Notes: generated by a model not told the origin, from the sequence alone. A DNA stretch of 38,265 nt from an uncultured bacterium (GCA_937871295.1 CALMRE010000023.1:1-38265); one strand, 5' to 3'; shown: positions 1-8,517, counted from the stretch's first letter. Numbers and translations are program-made.

Positions 1-608
1 GGCATCCGTTCAAGTACGGCAAGGTCTATGAAGGAAATGTGGTGGACAACCGGCTCACCTTCATCAACGGCGACCTCGAGATATATGTCTGCGATCTCGA
101 CAAACTACCATACGATCCCTCGAAAGAGTGCATCAGAATAGACCGCACGGGAGAAAACCCATCACGGCCGCGACTGAACGAAGAGAACAAAAATCAGTTG
201 GTCTACTTTGCGGGCGTAGGAGAGTACGGCATGACGCTGGTGGATATCTCCGGAACGACTCCCGCGTACAGCCTGATCTCCATCACGCCGTCCGACACAC
301 AGACCATAACCATGGGGCCGGAACAATTTAAAGGAAATACCATTCTCTACATAGAAGCATTCATGCCCCCAAACGAAGAAACGCGCAAGGACTATAAGGC
401 CTGTTTCTACCGGCTAGACACGAAGAAGCAGTATTGCCCGACGAAGCCCACAAAACAAGAGGATGGTCGTTACGATATGGGTTTCAATTCCTTCGATGGC
501 AACTACCAACTCTGGAAGACTCCGGCTGGGACAACCTCGCGCTTCCGCGACATTTCCTGTTACTGCGAGAAAGAAGGCGTCTGCCCGTTCGAGGGATTGA
601 CGCGGTGA
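1..608 (+). CDS. Hypothetical secreted-type protein, 3' part (copy A)
   Basis: The frame is open from the left edge (first full codon at base 3) to the TGA ending at 608, so only the last 202 codons are present and the true start lies outside the window. I do not recognise the family. The fragment is rich in short beta-like segments with motifs such as YVCDLDKLPYDP and LVYFAGVGEYGM, and it ends in a Cys-containing tail (CYCEKEGVCPFEG). The protein is closely similar to the C-terminal part of the gene at 36862-38265 on the other strand. The DNA is about 90% identical by eye from base ~180 on and more divergent before that. Periodic beta-strand segments could mean a beta-propeller, but this is a guess. 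It is convergent with the nucleotidyltransferase gene, 22 bp away. Confidence 0.8.
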   Translation, partial: HPFKYGKVYEGNVVDNRLTFINGDLEIYVCDLDKLPYDPSKECIRIDRTGENPSRPRLNEENKNQLVYFAGVGEYGMTLVDISGTTPAYSLISITPSDTQTITMGPEQFKGNTILYIEAFMPPNEETRKDYKACFYRLDTKKQYCPTKPTKQEDGRYDMGFNSFDGNYQLWKTPAGTTSRFRDISCYCEKEGVCPFEGLTR

Positions 609-630
609 AGTTACGCCGCGTTCGCGGTGA

Positions 631-1101
631 TCACTTGTTGGAGTTCTTCCCGGCGACCGACTCAAGCAGTTGGACATCGGCCATGTCCTTGGTGCGGCCG
701 ACGGCTCGTTTGTTCGCAATGATCTCATTGATACCGATGAAGGGGACCGGTACGCCACCGTAGGTCGTATTTCCCTTGTTCCTGTCGGCCTCTTCCCAGG
801 AAACGCCGGTAATGGAGGTGAGGATATCCACCCGGAGCGGCGCAACGCCGAGTTGCACCACCTGATCGGGATCGCTGAAATCGGCGACCGTCAGACCAAG
901 CGAACCGAAACCGAAATCATCGAGCGCCGCAAGGAGCCGCGTCGCATTCTCTTTCGTCGGCCGGACAAGGACATCGACATCGCCGGTGAAGCGCGGTACG
1001 CCGTGAAAGGCCATCGCATAGGCCCCGACGACAAGATACTCAACGCCCCGCGCGTTTAACGATGCGAACAGTTCTTTGAATTCCTTTTGAGGTGTCGGCA
1101 T
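631..1101 (-). CDS. Nucleotidyltransferase-fold protein, DUF6036/AbiEii-like
   Basis: A 156-residue protein with a minimal nucleotidyltransferase core. GAYAMAFHG near residue 27 is the nucleotide-binding turn, followed by RFTGDVDVLV, whose DxD pair would bind metal. These features match the DUF6036 / AbiEii-AbiGii toxin-like nucleotidyltransferases, which are usually encoded next to a small partner protein, as here. Members related to AbiEii/MenA-type toxins transfer nucleotides to RNA targets, but the substrate of this protein cannot be read from sequence. Its ATG lies inside the upstream 62-codon gene (62-bp overlap in another frame), so translation is probably coupled. The likely role is the toxin-like half of a two-gene module; a housekeeping nucleotidyltransferase role is not excluded. 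Confidence 0.8.
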   Translation of the reverse strand: MPTPQKEFKELFASLNARGVEYLVVGAYAMAFHGVPRFTGDVDVLVRPTKENATRLLAALDDFGFGSLGLTVADFSDPDQVVQLGVAPLRVDILTSITGVSWEEADRNKGNTTYGGVPVPFIGINEIIANKRAVGRTKDMADVQLLESVAGKNSNK

Positions 1102-1228
1102 GCTGTGCTCGTAAAAAATCGACGGCGGCTACCCGTTCGGCGGGTGTCTTTGAAAGCCAGAAAAGCAGGTCGGCCTTCTGTTCATCAATCGCGCCAAGTT
1201 TGTGTTTGTTGACCGATCTCTCAATCAT
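1040..1228 (-). CDS. Small partner (antitoxin-like) protein of the nucleotidyltransferase
   Basis: A 62-residue basic protein with the pattern NKHKLGAIDEQKADLLFWL followed by KTPAERVAAVDFLR and an Arg/Lys-rich end. Small proteins of this type are commonly found immediately upstream of DUF6036-like nucleotidyltransferases and are presumed antitoxins or partners; this rests on family knowledge of the arrangement. The gene overlaps the downstream nucleotidyltransferase by 62 bp. No Shine-Dalgarno sequence precedes the ATG. Instead a near-consensus promoter (1235-1263) places the expected transcription start at the A of the ATG, so the mRNA may be leaderless. Downstream in-frame starts would remove the conserved N-terminus, so I keep this start. 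Confidence 0.7.
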   Translation of the reverse strand: MIERSVNKHKLGAIDEQKADLLFWLSKTPAERVAAVDFLRAQHADTSKGIQRTVRIVKRAGR

Positions 1229-1234
1229 GAAAGG

Positions 1235-1263
1235 AATATATCGTTATCCGGCGCGATTGTCAA
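1235..1263 (-). promoter_or_regulatory. Sigma70-like promoter of the antitoxin-like/nucleotidyltransferase pair
   Basis: Reading the minus strand: TTGACA (1263-1258), 17-bp spacer, TATATT (1240-1235). The -35 is perfect and the -10 matches 5 of 6. Six bases separate the -10 from the ATG, so initiation at the usual distance starts the RNA at the start codon. Confidence 0.75.
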
Positions 1264-1284
1264 GCGCAAAGAGGCGTTCGCCTC

Positions 1285-1980
1285 TTAATCGAAGTGCATC
1301 GACTTGCGGGCGAAGGTGAGGACGAAGACCTTGTCGGCGCCGTTATTTTTGAGGAGCGTCGCTATCTCGTTGGCGGTGGTGAGCGTCGTCGCGACATCGT
1401 CGATGAGGAGGAACCGCTTGCCGGTCACCGGCCGGGTGAGGGCGAAGGCGCCCGAGAGGTTCCGTTTCCGTTCGTCGAGCGACAGCTCCGCCTGCTGTTT
1501 GGTCCGCTTCACCTTTTTGAGCAGTTGGGTATCCAACAGCATCACGCCGCGCCGCGCCACCTCATCGGCGAGCACCGCCGCCTGATTGAAGCCGCGCAGA
1601 AAAAGCGCCATCCGGCTCATCGGCGGGAATATGACGCGGTCGGCGATGCGCATCGGGTCGGGGATGTGGGTGCCCAGAAAGCGTCCCATCGCGACGGCCG
1701 ACCGGTAGATCGGGCCGTACTTCATCGTCGTCACCGCCTTGGCGACCGCTCCGGCGTAGATGAAGGGACTGGCCGCCGCATCGAAAGCGAACTTTTTATC
1801 GCGGCAGAACCGGCAGCCCAGTTCATCGCCGTTCGGCTGTTCGATGAAACCGCCGCACTTGGGACAGCGGCGGACTATATCGAGGGCGTAGCGGCCGCAG
1901 TCGGGGCAGAAGAGTTCGCCGCTTCTCACGATGGTGGCGCAGGAAAGACACGCGGCCGAGAGGAGCGCGGGACCGTTCAT
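1285..1980 (-). CDS. comF: ComF family phosphoribosyltransferase-like protein
   Basis: 231 residues. The N-terminus holds two Cys pairs typical of the ComF zinc-binding region (CLSC, CPDC, then CPKC and CRFC, residues ~10-70). A type I phosphoribosyltransferase fold follows, with the family segment LRGFNQAAVLADEVA (~130) and the PRPP-binding loop FLLIDDVATTLTT (~190). In most relatives the loop reads DDVxTTGxT; here Gly is replaced by Leu, which may weaken PRPP binding. ComF proteins take part in natural DNA uptake in Bacillus and Haemophilus, but most members are of unknown substrate. The ATG overlaps the TGA of the upstream transglycosylase gene by 4 bp and has a GAGGAAG ribosome site, so the two genes are co-transcribed. 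Confidence 0.88.
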   Translation of the reverse strand: MNGPALLSAACLSCATIVRSGELFCPDCGRYALDIVRRCPKCGGFIEQPNGDELGCRFCRDKKFAFDAAASPFIYAGAVAKAVTTMKYGPIYRSAVAMGRFLGTHIPDPMRIADRVIFPPMSRMALFLRGFNQAAVLADEVARRGVMLLDTQLLKKVKRTKQQAELSLDERKRNLSGAFALTRPVTGKRFLLIDDVATTLTTANEIATLLKNNGADKVFVLTFARKSMHFD

Positions 1981-3767
1981 GGCAGGGCTTCCTCACTGCG
2001 GAAGATGAGCGGCGCGGTGTAGCAGGAGATGTAGAGTTCGCCTGAAATGTAGCCGTTCTCGAAGAGTTTGTCCATCAGCCGTTGGAGGCGGGCCATCCGC
2101 GCGTCGGATACCGAGCCGCGCGCATATTCGTACTGGAAGTTCTTCGGATTGGGGATGATGGAGGCGAGCCATGCCGCCTCGTTGGGCAGGAGTTCTTCGG
2201 GCAGTTTGCCGAAATAGTATTGCGCCGCCTGCCCGATGCCGAAGATGCCGGGGCCCCATTCGATGATGTTGAGGTATATCTCGAGTATCCGTTCTTTCGG
2301 GAGCGTCGCGTCGATCTCAATGGCGAGGAGCAGTTCGCGGAATTTGCGCAGGATGGTCTTGTTACGGGTCAGAAAAAGGTTCTTGACCAGTTGTTGGGTG
2401 ATGGTCGAACCGCCGCGCAGTTCACGCCGTTTCAGATTGTCCTTGAACGCGGCGTCCATCTCGGCGAAGTCGATGCCGTGGTGCAGGAAGAAGCCGGCGT
2501 CCTCCGACAGCACCACCGCGCGGTAGATGTATTCGGGGATGAGGGCGATGGGGGTGTAGGTGATGCCGCGGTTCTTCACCTCGACCCGGAAGGTGGCGCC
2601 GCTGTTGTCGGTAAAGAAATAGTCGAACCCGGAGCGGTAGTGGTCGAGCCGGTCGGAGCGCTGTACGAGGCCGTCGAGCGAGCCGCCGATGCCGATGGCG
2701 TCGAGCACGATATCGCCCGGCAGGAACTCTCCCGCGGCCGTCAGCGACGCGCTGAGGTTCCCCTCCATGAGGAAATCGTCGAACAGCCGGTTCTTGACGA
2801 CCGTGGCCAACAGGTTGATCGACGCCTTGGTGATATCGGCCGCGATGTCGAAACGGCGCTCGACGAAGGTGCCGCGCACATGGGCCTCGATCCCGCCGAT
2901 GGAAAGGGTGAGATCGTTGAAAAAGGCACTCTGTTTCGCGATGTCGGCGGTCGCCTCGCCGTGTATCCGCAGGAAGGGGAGGGCGAAGGGTTCGGTGTCG
3001 ACGAAGGGGTGGGCCACCTCGATGTTCGAGAGCGACAGGTCGGTGCGTAGAAGCGCCGTCCCGCTCTCCTCCATCAGGTCGATGGAGCCGTCGAGCCGGC
3101 CGCGGGCGTACTCATCCTTTTCGGGAAGCCACGGCCGGGTATAGGGGGCGATGGGGAACTGGTTGAAAAAGGCGGTCAGCCGCCGGTCGCCGAGCGATCC
3201 GGAGACGGTCACGAACGAGCCGTTGCCGTCGTCGGCCGGTTTGAGCGTCAGCGCGACGGTTCGCGCCTCGTAGCGACCCTCGAGGGCGAAGGCGATGGCG
3301 CGGCCGTCAACCGCCACTTCGGTGCGGGCCGCCGAAAAAGAGAAGGCGAGCGTTCGCTCCTTTTTCTCTTTTTTCGGTTCTCCGGCCGCGCCGTCCGGTT
3401 TCAGGAGGAGTAATGCGAGTTCCTTCATCTCTGCGGGGTAGAGCTGCGCCGTGTCGCAGGCGATGGCGAGTTCTCCGTTCTTCTCGGTGAGGAATACGAT
3501 GAGCCGCGAAACGGTACACCCGTTGAGCGACGCGGCCGGACCGCGGTCGGGGGGCGCCGCCGATATGAAGGAGAAGGAGACGGAAGGGGGAAGAATGCCT
3601 ACCGAATCGATCTCGTACAGCACCTTGACCGGGGCGCTGGCCAACCGTGCGTCGATGAGCGCGGCGACCTTGCGCGGCAGGTAGATCGTCTTCAGGAAAA
3701 GGTATGCCGTCAGCAGAAGCGCCGCGACTATGGCGGCGACGAAAATGAATTTGACCGTCCGGCGCAT
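1977..3767 (-). CDS. Membrane-anchored GT51 peptidoglycan glycosyltransferase (monofunctional) with long N-terminal domain
   Basis: About 596 residues from the chosen ATG at 3767; longer in-frame starts exist at 3794 and 3845, but the inferred promoter -10 overlaps 3794. A membrane helix at ~5-25 anchors the protein. Residues ~35-400 are a beta-rich extracytoplasmic region loosely resembling AsmA-type repeats. The C-terminal ~190 residues are a GT51 lipid II polymerase. Visible motifs are SEDAGFFLHHGID with the catalytic Glu (~420), RGGSTITQQLVKN (~450), KERILEIYLNIIEWG (~490) and LPNEAAWLASIIPNP. There is no transpeptidase domain. It probably polymerises glycan strands in the periplasm. Monofunctional MtgA is only ~240 residues, so the 370-residue N-terminal extension is the odd part and may regulate or bridge to the envelope. 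Confidence 0.88.
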   Translation of the reverse strand: MRRTVKFIFVAAIVAALLLTAYLFLKTIYLPRKVAALIDARLASAPVKVLYEIDSVGILPPSVSFSFISAAPPDRGPAASLNGCTVSRLIVFLTEKNGELAIACDTAQLYPAEMKELALLLLKPDGAAGEPKKEKKERTLAFSFSAARTEVAVDGRAIAFALEGRYEARTVALTLKPADDGNGSFVTVSGSLGDRRLTAFFNQFPIAPYTRPWLPEKDEYARGRLDGSIDLMEESGTALLRTDLSLSNIEVAHPFVDTEPFALPFLRIHGEATADIAKQSAFFNDLTLSIGGIEAHVRGTFVERRFDIAADITKASINLLATVVKNRLFDDFLMEGNLSASLTAAGEFLPGDIVLDAIGIGGSLDGLVQRSDRLDHYRSGFDYFFTDNSGATFRVEVKNRGITYTPIALIPEYIYRAVVLSEDAGFFLHHGIDFAEMDAAFKDNLKRRELRGGSTITQQLVKNLFLTRNKTILRKFRELLLAIEIDATLPKERILEIYLNIIEWGPGIFGIGQAAQYYFGKLPEELLPNEAAWLASIIPNPKNFQYEYARGSVSDARMARLQRLMDKLFENGYISGELYISCYTAPLIFRSEEALP

Positions 3768-3792
3768 GACCCAACCGTTAAAACAGCGCCCC

Positions 3793-3820
3793 ATTATCAG
3801 AGAAGAGGGACAAAAAGCAA
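3793..3820 (-). promoter_or_regulatory. Putative sigma70 promoter for the GT51/comF operon
   Basis: Minus strand: TTGCTT (3820-3815), 16-bp spacer, GATAAT (3798-3793). It supports translation from the ATG at 3767 rather than the longer frame. Confidence 0.5.
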
Positions 3821-3839
3821 GAAAGGGACGGGTGAAATG

Positions 3840-3867
3840 TTGCAATGCGGCGCCGTCCCTCTATGAT
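3840..3867 (+). promoter_or_regulatory. Putative sigma70 promoter for the MBL-fold hydrolase
   Basis: TTGCAA (3840-3845), 16-bp spacer, TATGAT (3862-3867), 27 bp before the ATG at 3895. It is divergent from the GT51 promoter in the same 127-bp intergenic region. Confidence 0.55.
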
Positions 3868-3894
3868 GCCGGAGAAACCCGCGCGGAGGCGAAG

Positions 3895-4524
3895 ATGACC
3901 TTTCCGATACGCATAGTGCCGGTCGGCCCGGTGATGGCCAACTGCCACCTCCTTGAATTTCCGGAGAGTGTCGTCCTGATAGATCCGGGCGGCGACCATG
4001 AGGCGCTCCTGAAACTCATCGGGAAGCGCACCGTCGCGGCGATGCTCTTCACCCACGGCCACTACGACCATATCGGGGCGCTCGCACCGCTCAAGGAGCG
4101 TTTCCCGGCGGCGGCGGTGATGATACACCGGCTGGAACGCGACTTCCTTTCCGACCCGTCGCTCAATCTTTCCGGACACTTCGGTATCAACGAGGCCTAC
4201 ACCCGCCCGCCGGAGCGGCTGCTGGACGACGGCGATCGCATCGCCCTGCCCGACGGTTCCGAACTGACGGTCATCCACACGCCGGGCCATACCCCGGGCG
4301 GCGTCTGTTTCCTCGCCGGCGGCGTTCTTTTTTCGGGCGACACCCTGTTCCGGGAAAGCATCGGCCGTTGCGATCTGCCGGGGGGCGACGAGGCGCTCAT
4401 CATTAAAAGTATCCGCGAGAAACTCCTGGTCCTTCCCGATGATACCCGCGTCCTGCCGGGCCATATGAACGCGACGAGCATCGGGTACGAAAAGAAGAAT
4501 AACCCCTTCTTCGCGGAGGGGTAA
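3895..4524 (+). CDS. MBL-fold metallo-hydrolase (glyoxalase II-like)
   Basis: 209 residues from the ATG at 3895, preceded by GGAGG at good spacing; the frame is open further upstream but that part lacks a ribosome site and runs into the promoter. All metal-binding motifs of the metallo-beta-lactamase fold are present in order: THGHYDHIG (~53, HxHxDH), HTPGHTPGG (~128), SGDTLF (~149) and LPGH (~190). Family members of this length hydrolyse thioesters (hydroxyacylglutathione and relatives) or other small substrates in the cytoplasm with two Zn/Fe ions. The exact substrate is not readable. It is separated from the next gene by a 68-bp gap with its own promoter. Confidence 0.88.
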   Translation: MTFPIRIVPVGPVMANCHLLEFPESVVLIDPGGDHEALLKLIGKRTVAAMLFTHGHYDHIGALAPLKERFPAAAVMIHRLERDFLSDPSLNLSGHFGINEAYTRPPERLLDDGDRIALPDGSELTVIHTPGHTPGGVCFLAGGVLFSGDTLFRESIGRCDLPGGDEALIIKSIREKLLVLPDDTRVLPGHMNATSIGYEKKNNPFFAEG

Positions 4525-4528
4525 AAAA

Positions 4529-4556
4529 TGGACAAAGAAGGGCGCTTCGGTATAGT
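4529..4556 (+). promoter_or_regulatory. Putative sigma70 promoter for the PilZ-nadB operon
   Basis: TGGACA (4529-4534), 16-bp spacer, TATAGT (4551-4556), 36 bp upstream of the PilZ start codon. Confidence 0.55.
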
Positions 4557-4592
4557 TATGCCGACGTAAGAACCCCCGAGGGAGGAAACATC

Positions 4593-5024
4593 ATGCCGAC
4601 CACAGGAAGACGGGCGAGCAAGGATCGCCGCGACGGCGATCAGGCCCATTTCCCCAAAGACGATCGCCGCAAGGAGCGGCGCGGCAACGATCGCCGCACC
4701 AAGGACCGTATCCCCGTCAAGATGTGGATCCGCAACATCGACGGCGAGGCGAACTATTTCCAGCAGACCGCCAATCTCAGTATGAACGGCATGTATATCC
4801 TCGCCCCCGCCCCCTACGAGCAGGGGACCCGGATACAGGTCGAGTTCCAGGTGCCGGGCGGCAATCGCGTGGTCCGGTGCACCGCCGAGGTGGTGGGGCG
4901 CCGCGAAGAGGGGCAGTTCTGGGGCGTCAGCGTCAAGTTCATCGATATTCAGAAGCAGGACAAGGCCGAGATCGAGAAGGCGATCAACAATCTCATTTCC
5001 GAATACTGGTATCTGGTCGATTAA
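4593..5024 (+). CDS. Single-domain PilZ protein (c-di-GMP receptor)
   Basis: 143 residues, with GGGAGGA upstream of the ATG. A strongly basic N-terminal stretch (Arg-rich, residues 5-45) runs into the PilZ domain. The two signature elements for cyclic di-GMP are visible: RTKDR (RxxxR) and NLSMNG (N/DxSxxG). Strands of the PilZ barrel continue to ~125, with a helix at the end. It is likely a cytoplasmic adaptor that changes partner when c-di-GMP is bound. It sits directly upstream of nadB with no intergenic base (TAA then ATG). I see no functional link between the two beyond shared transcription. A second PilZ protein is encoded at 34753-35556. Confidence 0.88.
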   Translation: MPTTGRRASKDRRDGDQAHFPKDDRRKERRGNDRRTKDRIPVKMWIRNIDGEANYFQQTANLSMNGMYILAPAPYEQGTRIQVEFQVPGGNRVVRCTAEVVGRREEGQFWGVSVKFIDIQKQDKAEIEKAINNLISEYWYLVD

Positions 5025-6626
5025 ATGCAGTTCAAACGGACCGATGTGCTGGTCATCGGCAGTGGTCTGTCGGGCCTGTTCGCGTCGCTGGTGCTTGCCG
5101 AACGCGGACTTAAGGTCCTCATCGTCACCAAGGAAGATATCGACATCTCCAACAGTCATTTCGCGCAGGGCGGCATTGCGACCGTCATAGACTTCGATCA
5201 GGATAGTTTCCAGAAACACATCGACGATACCGTCACGGCGGGCGACGGGCTCAACCGTCGCGACGTGGTCGACCATTTCGTCCGGCGCGGCCCCGGCATC
5301 ATCGAGAGCCTGCGCGCCCTCGGGGTCCAGTTCTCGACCCGCGGCGACGGTCACCTCGACCTCGGCTGTGAGGGGGGACACACCGAGAGGCGCGTGGTCC
5401 ACGCCGGAGACATCACCGGGACCGAACTGATATCGGTGCTCAAGGATCGGGTGGTGAAAGACCGCCGCATCACCATCTGGCAGCATCATACCGCGATAGA
5501 CCTCATCACGACGCGCAAGTTCACCCTCTCCGCCGAAAACCGGGTCGCCGGCGCCTACGTGCTGACGCAGGAGGGGGTGGTCATCACCGTCGCCGCCGGT
5601 TCGGTGCTGCTTGCGACGGGCGGCTGCGGCAAGGTCTACCTCTATACCTCCAACCCCGATGTGGCCACCGGCGACGGGATCGCCATCGGTTTTCGCGCCG
5701 GTGTGCCGGTGGCGAACATGGAGATGGTTCAGTTCCACCCGACGATACTCTACCACGAAAAGATGCGCTCGGTGCTCCTGTCGGAGGCGCTGCGCGGCGA
5801 AGGGGGGATACTGAAGACCCGCGACGGCCGCACCTTCATGGAGAAATATCATCCCATGAAATCGCTGGCGCCGCGCGATGTGGCGGCGCGCGCCATAGAC
5901 CACGAACTGAAAAAACGGGGCGACGACTTCGTCCTGCTCGACATGACGCGCCTCGATCCCGCCTTTCTGGAACACCGCTTCCCGAATCTGTTGAAGAAAT
6001 GTCTCGACGCCGGCATCGATATGCGGCACGAGGCGATACCGGTGGTCCCGGCGGCCCACTACCTGTGCGGCGGTCTCCAGTGCACGCCCGACGGCGCGAC
6101 CTGTATCCCCGGGCTGTTCGTCGCCGGCGAAGTGGCACACACCGGACTGCACGGCGCGAACCGGCTCGCCTCCAACAGCCTGCTCGAGGCTGCGGTCATG
6201 GCTCAAGGCGCCGCAGAAGGCATCCTCGCCCGCCATGTCGTTCCTCCCGATGAGATCGCTCCGCTACCGCGCTGGAACGAGGAGGGGGTGGTCGACAGCG
6301 ATGAGCAGGTCATCGTCAAACAGAACTGGGACGAGATCCGCCACTGCATGTGGAACTATGTCGGTATCGTCCGCAGCGACCGGCGGCTGGAGCGGGCCTT
6401 GAAGCGTATACTGCTCATCCGGCAGGAGATCACCGAATACTATTGGAACTTCACCGTTACGCGCGATCTGCTGGAATTGCGCAACCTTGCGCTGGTGGCC
6501 GAACTCATCGTCCGCAGCGCCATAAAACGAAAGGAATCTCGCGGTATCCACTACAACACCGATCATCCGCACAAACTGTCCGAGATACGCGATACCGAAC
6601 TGTGTCCCGGGGAATTGTCCGACTAG
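5025..6626 (+). CDS. nadB: L-aspartate oxidase
   Basis: 533 residues, matching the ~540 of the E. coli enzyme. It oxidises L-aspartate to iminoaspartate, the first step of de novo NAD synthesis, in the cytoplasm with FAD. The N-terminal Rossmann motif is VIGSGLSGLFASLVLAERG. NSHFAQGGIATV (~45) and the FAD/substrate segment FVAGEVAHTGLHGANRLAS (~365-385) are the NadB/SdhA family signatures, and a helical C-terminal domain follows. nadA and nadC are not in the window. The start codon directly follows the PilZ stop codon, so translation is probably coupled. The TAG stop overlaps the TAG of the convergent radical SAM gene within the four bases CTAG (6623-6626). Confidence 0.96.
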   Translation: MQFKRTDVLVIGSGLSGLFASLVLAERGLKVLIVTKEDIDISNSHFAQGGIATVIDFDQDSFQKHIDDTVTAGDGLNRRDVVDHFVRRGPGIIESLRALGVQFSTRGDGHLDLGCEGGHTERRVVHAGDITGTELISVLKDRVVKDRRITIWQHHTAIDLITTRKFTLSAENRVAGAYVLTQEGVVITVAAGSVLLATGGCGKVYLYTSNPDVATGDGIAIGFRAGVPVANMEMVQFHPTILYHEKMRSVLLSEALRGEGGILKTRDGRTFMEKYHPMKSLAPRDVAARAIDHELKKRGDDFVLLDMTRLDPAFLEHRFPNLLKKCLDAGIDMRHEAIPVVPAAHYLCGGLQCTPDGATCIPGLFVAGEVAHTGLHGANRLASNSLLEAAVMAQGAAEGILARHVVPPDEIAPLPRWNEEGVVDSDEQVIVKQNWDEIRHCMWNYVGIVRSDRRLERALKRILLIRQEITEYYWNFTVTRDLLELRNLALVAELIVRSAIKRKESRGIHYNTDHPHKLSEIRDTELCPGELSD

Positions 6627-8482
6627 GCGTTCAGATAGAGCGCCCCTTCGCCGCACCAGTGGGCGACCATATCCATCACATCGCATTCGGGGAACTTCTT
6701 GCGGAGTTTGCCGAGCGTCGTCTCTCCGTGTTCCGCGAGATGGGAGAAGAGCGCCCCCTCCTCTTCGGTCACCGATCGGGTAAAGACGCCGCCGTCGATG
6801 CGGTAGATAAGGCCGAAAAGATGTTCCTTCTCCTCGTCGGCGGCGAAGCGGCGCAGGTCGATATAGCCGGCGTCGATGACATCCTCTATATTGTAGGTGA
6901 AGCGGCGGACGAAGGCCGAGGCGTTCATACCCACGACCGCGGCATCGTTCATCGCCTCTATCTGGTAGGGAAAGGTGAGGCGATCCTCGCTTTCGATCAT
7001 GAGGGCGGTGGTGTAAAGCCGGTTATGGGTGAGCAGGTCCTCCGCCAGCGGCCAGATCTTTTTCTTCTGCTGTTTCTCGTAGAGTTGGGCGAAAAATTCG
7101 CGGATCCGGTCGAAAAGCAGGTCGAACTCGGGTTCTTCATCCTGTGCCGCCGCCCCTTTGCGGAGATACTTGTTCCAGCGTTCCACCAGTTCGGTGCATT
7201 TAAGATCGAGGCTGGCGGAGAGCATCGTGAATATCGATACCATGCGACCGCGGTTGTAGAGCAGCTCGACGCCGTCGGCGATCTCGTCCATCTTCTCGAC
7301 ATCGCGTTTCGAGAAATGGGGACTTTCGATGATGTGCCACGGGTACTCATGCCCTATGCGCAGGTCGAATTCGCGGATGCGGTTGTAGACGCGGGTGCCG
7401 GGGTAGAGCGAAAGACGGTAGGCGTTGATATTCACCGGCCACAGGTAGAATGCCTGTTCAAGGTCGTCGAGGAAGTCCTGATAGGTCGTCCGGGGCAGTC
7501 CCGCGATGATGTCCAGCGTGAAGGGGAGATAGGGATAGTTGTTGATGTAGCGGATGTTCTGGAGAGTTTTTTCGATATTCAACGAGGTGACGAGGTTCTC
7601 GAGCACCTTGCCCTTGAAGGTGGGAACGCCGAAATGGAGCAGGACATTCATCGAGGCCAGCGCGTCCATCTCTTCCCGGGATAACAGATCGGGCCGCACC
7701 TGCATTTCGATGCGCGCTCCCGGCAGATATTCGTCGATCATCGCCAGTATCTTGGTGAAGTGCTGGTGGCTCAGGTTGAACAGCGGAGCGCCCAGGACGA
7801 GGTGGCGCACGCCGTGGTCGCGGAAGAGCGTCAGTTCGGCCTCGAGATATTTGAAACTGTGATGGCGCACATTGGAAAGATGGGAGAATTCGACGCAGAA
7901 GTCGCAGCGGAAAAGGCATCCGCGAGAGGTCTCCCAGTGGACCGAGGTGGTCTCATCGACCGGGATAAGACCGGCAAGGTAAGGAGACGGAAGCATGTCG
8001 ATCGGATCGAGCACGCGCCGCGCGCCGTAAATGTAGGTCTTTTGTTTGTCGTCGCGGAAAATGATATCGGCCGCCTGCGCCGGTGAAGAGCCGTCGGCGG
8101 TGAGGGCGGCGACCTCGTAGAGCGGCAGTTCCGGCTCGTCCTGTATGACGAAACGGACCGCTCCTTTGAGGTAGTCGTCGGGGTGTGCGAAGGAGTCGTG
8201 CCCCCAGACGCCGATAAGGCTTTTCGTATCGCCGATCTGCGCCACGGTGCGGCGGAAATAGTCGATATTCCAGTGGAGGAGACGGAACAGCACCACCTGA
8301 TAATTCCCGTTCACCACCATCGCCGCCGCCGTCGCCACATCGTCGGTGAGCGCCAGTTCCACGATGTCGGCGCGGAAACGCCCCCCCGAACGCTCTTCGA
8401 CGAAAGCCTTGGTGGTGTTTACGTGGTAATCGATCTCGCGCGACATGCGGCTTTTGCTGATGGTGACGAGCGCTATTTTCAC
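6623..8482 (-). CDS. B12-binding-type radical SAM protein
   Basis: 619 residues with a GTG start at 8482. Residues ~1-130 look like the Rossmann-type cobalamin-binding domain found in front of many radical SAM enzymes, although I do not see a clean DxHxxG motif. The 4Fe-4S motif CLFRCDFC (Cys189, 193, 196) lies in SRGCLFRCDFCVEFSH and starts the TIM-barrel core (~185-400), which includes the family-like segment IIAGLPRTTYQDF. The C-terminal ~200 residues include helical segments and a possible PqqD-like winged-helix tail (SHLAEHGETTLGKLRKKF). Class B radical SAM enzymes carry out methylations, rearrangements or ring closures; the substrate here is unknown. It lies 35 bp downstream of a HEAT-repeat lipoprotein on the same strand and is likely co-transcribed. 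Confidence 0.88.
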   Translation of the reverse strand: MKIALVTISKSRMSREIDYHVNTTKAFVEERSGGRFRADIVELALTDDVATAAAMVVNGNYQVVLFRLLHWNIDYFRRTVAQIGDTKSLIGVWGHDSFAHPDDYLKGAVRFVIQDEPELPLYEVAALTADGSSPAQAADIIFRDDKQKTYIYGARRVLDPIDMLPSPYLAGLIPVDETTSVHWETSRGCLFRCDFCVEFSHLSNVRHHSFKYLEAELTLFRDHGVRHLVLGAPLFNLSHQHFTKILAMIDEYLPGARIEMQVRPDLLSREEMDALASMNVLLHFGVPTFKGKVLENLVTSLNIEKTLQNIRYINNYPYLPFTLDIIAGLPRTTYQDFLDDLEQAFYLWPVNINAYRLSLYPGTRVYNRIREFDLRIGHEYPWHIIESPHFSKRDVEKMDEIADGVELLYNRGRMVSIFTMLSASLDLKCTELVERWNKYLRKGAAAQDEEPEFDLLFDRIREFFAQLYEKQQKKKIWPLAEDLLTHNRLYTTALMIESEDRLTFPYQIEAMNDAAVVGMNASAFVRRFTYNIEDVIDAGYIDLRRFAADEEKEHLFGLIYRIDGGVFTRSVTEEEGALFSHLAEHGETTLGKLRKKFPECDVMDMVAHWCGEGALYLNA

Positions 8483-8517
8483 GAGGGGCCTCGAAGAGGT
8501 GTCAGGAGGGTGATGTC

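Noticed and set aside
4197-6236. 679-codon minus-strand frame opposite the MBL gene, the PilZ gene and nadB
   Set aside because: It crosses three well-supported plus-strand genes and a promoter, and has no recognisable motif. It is a GC-driven shadow.
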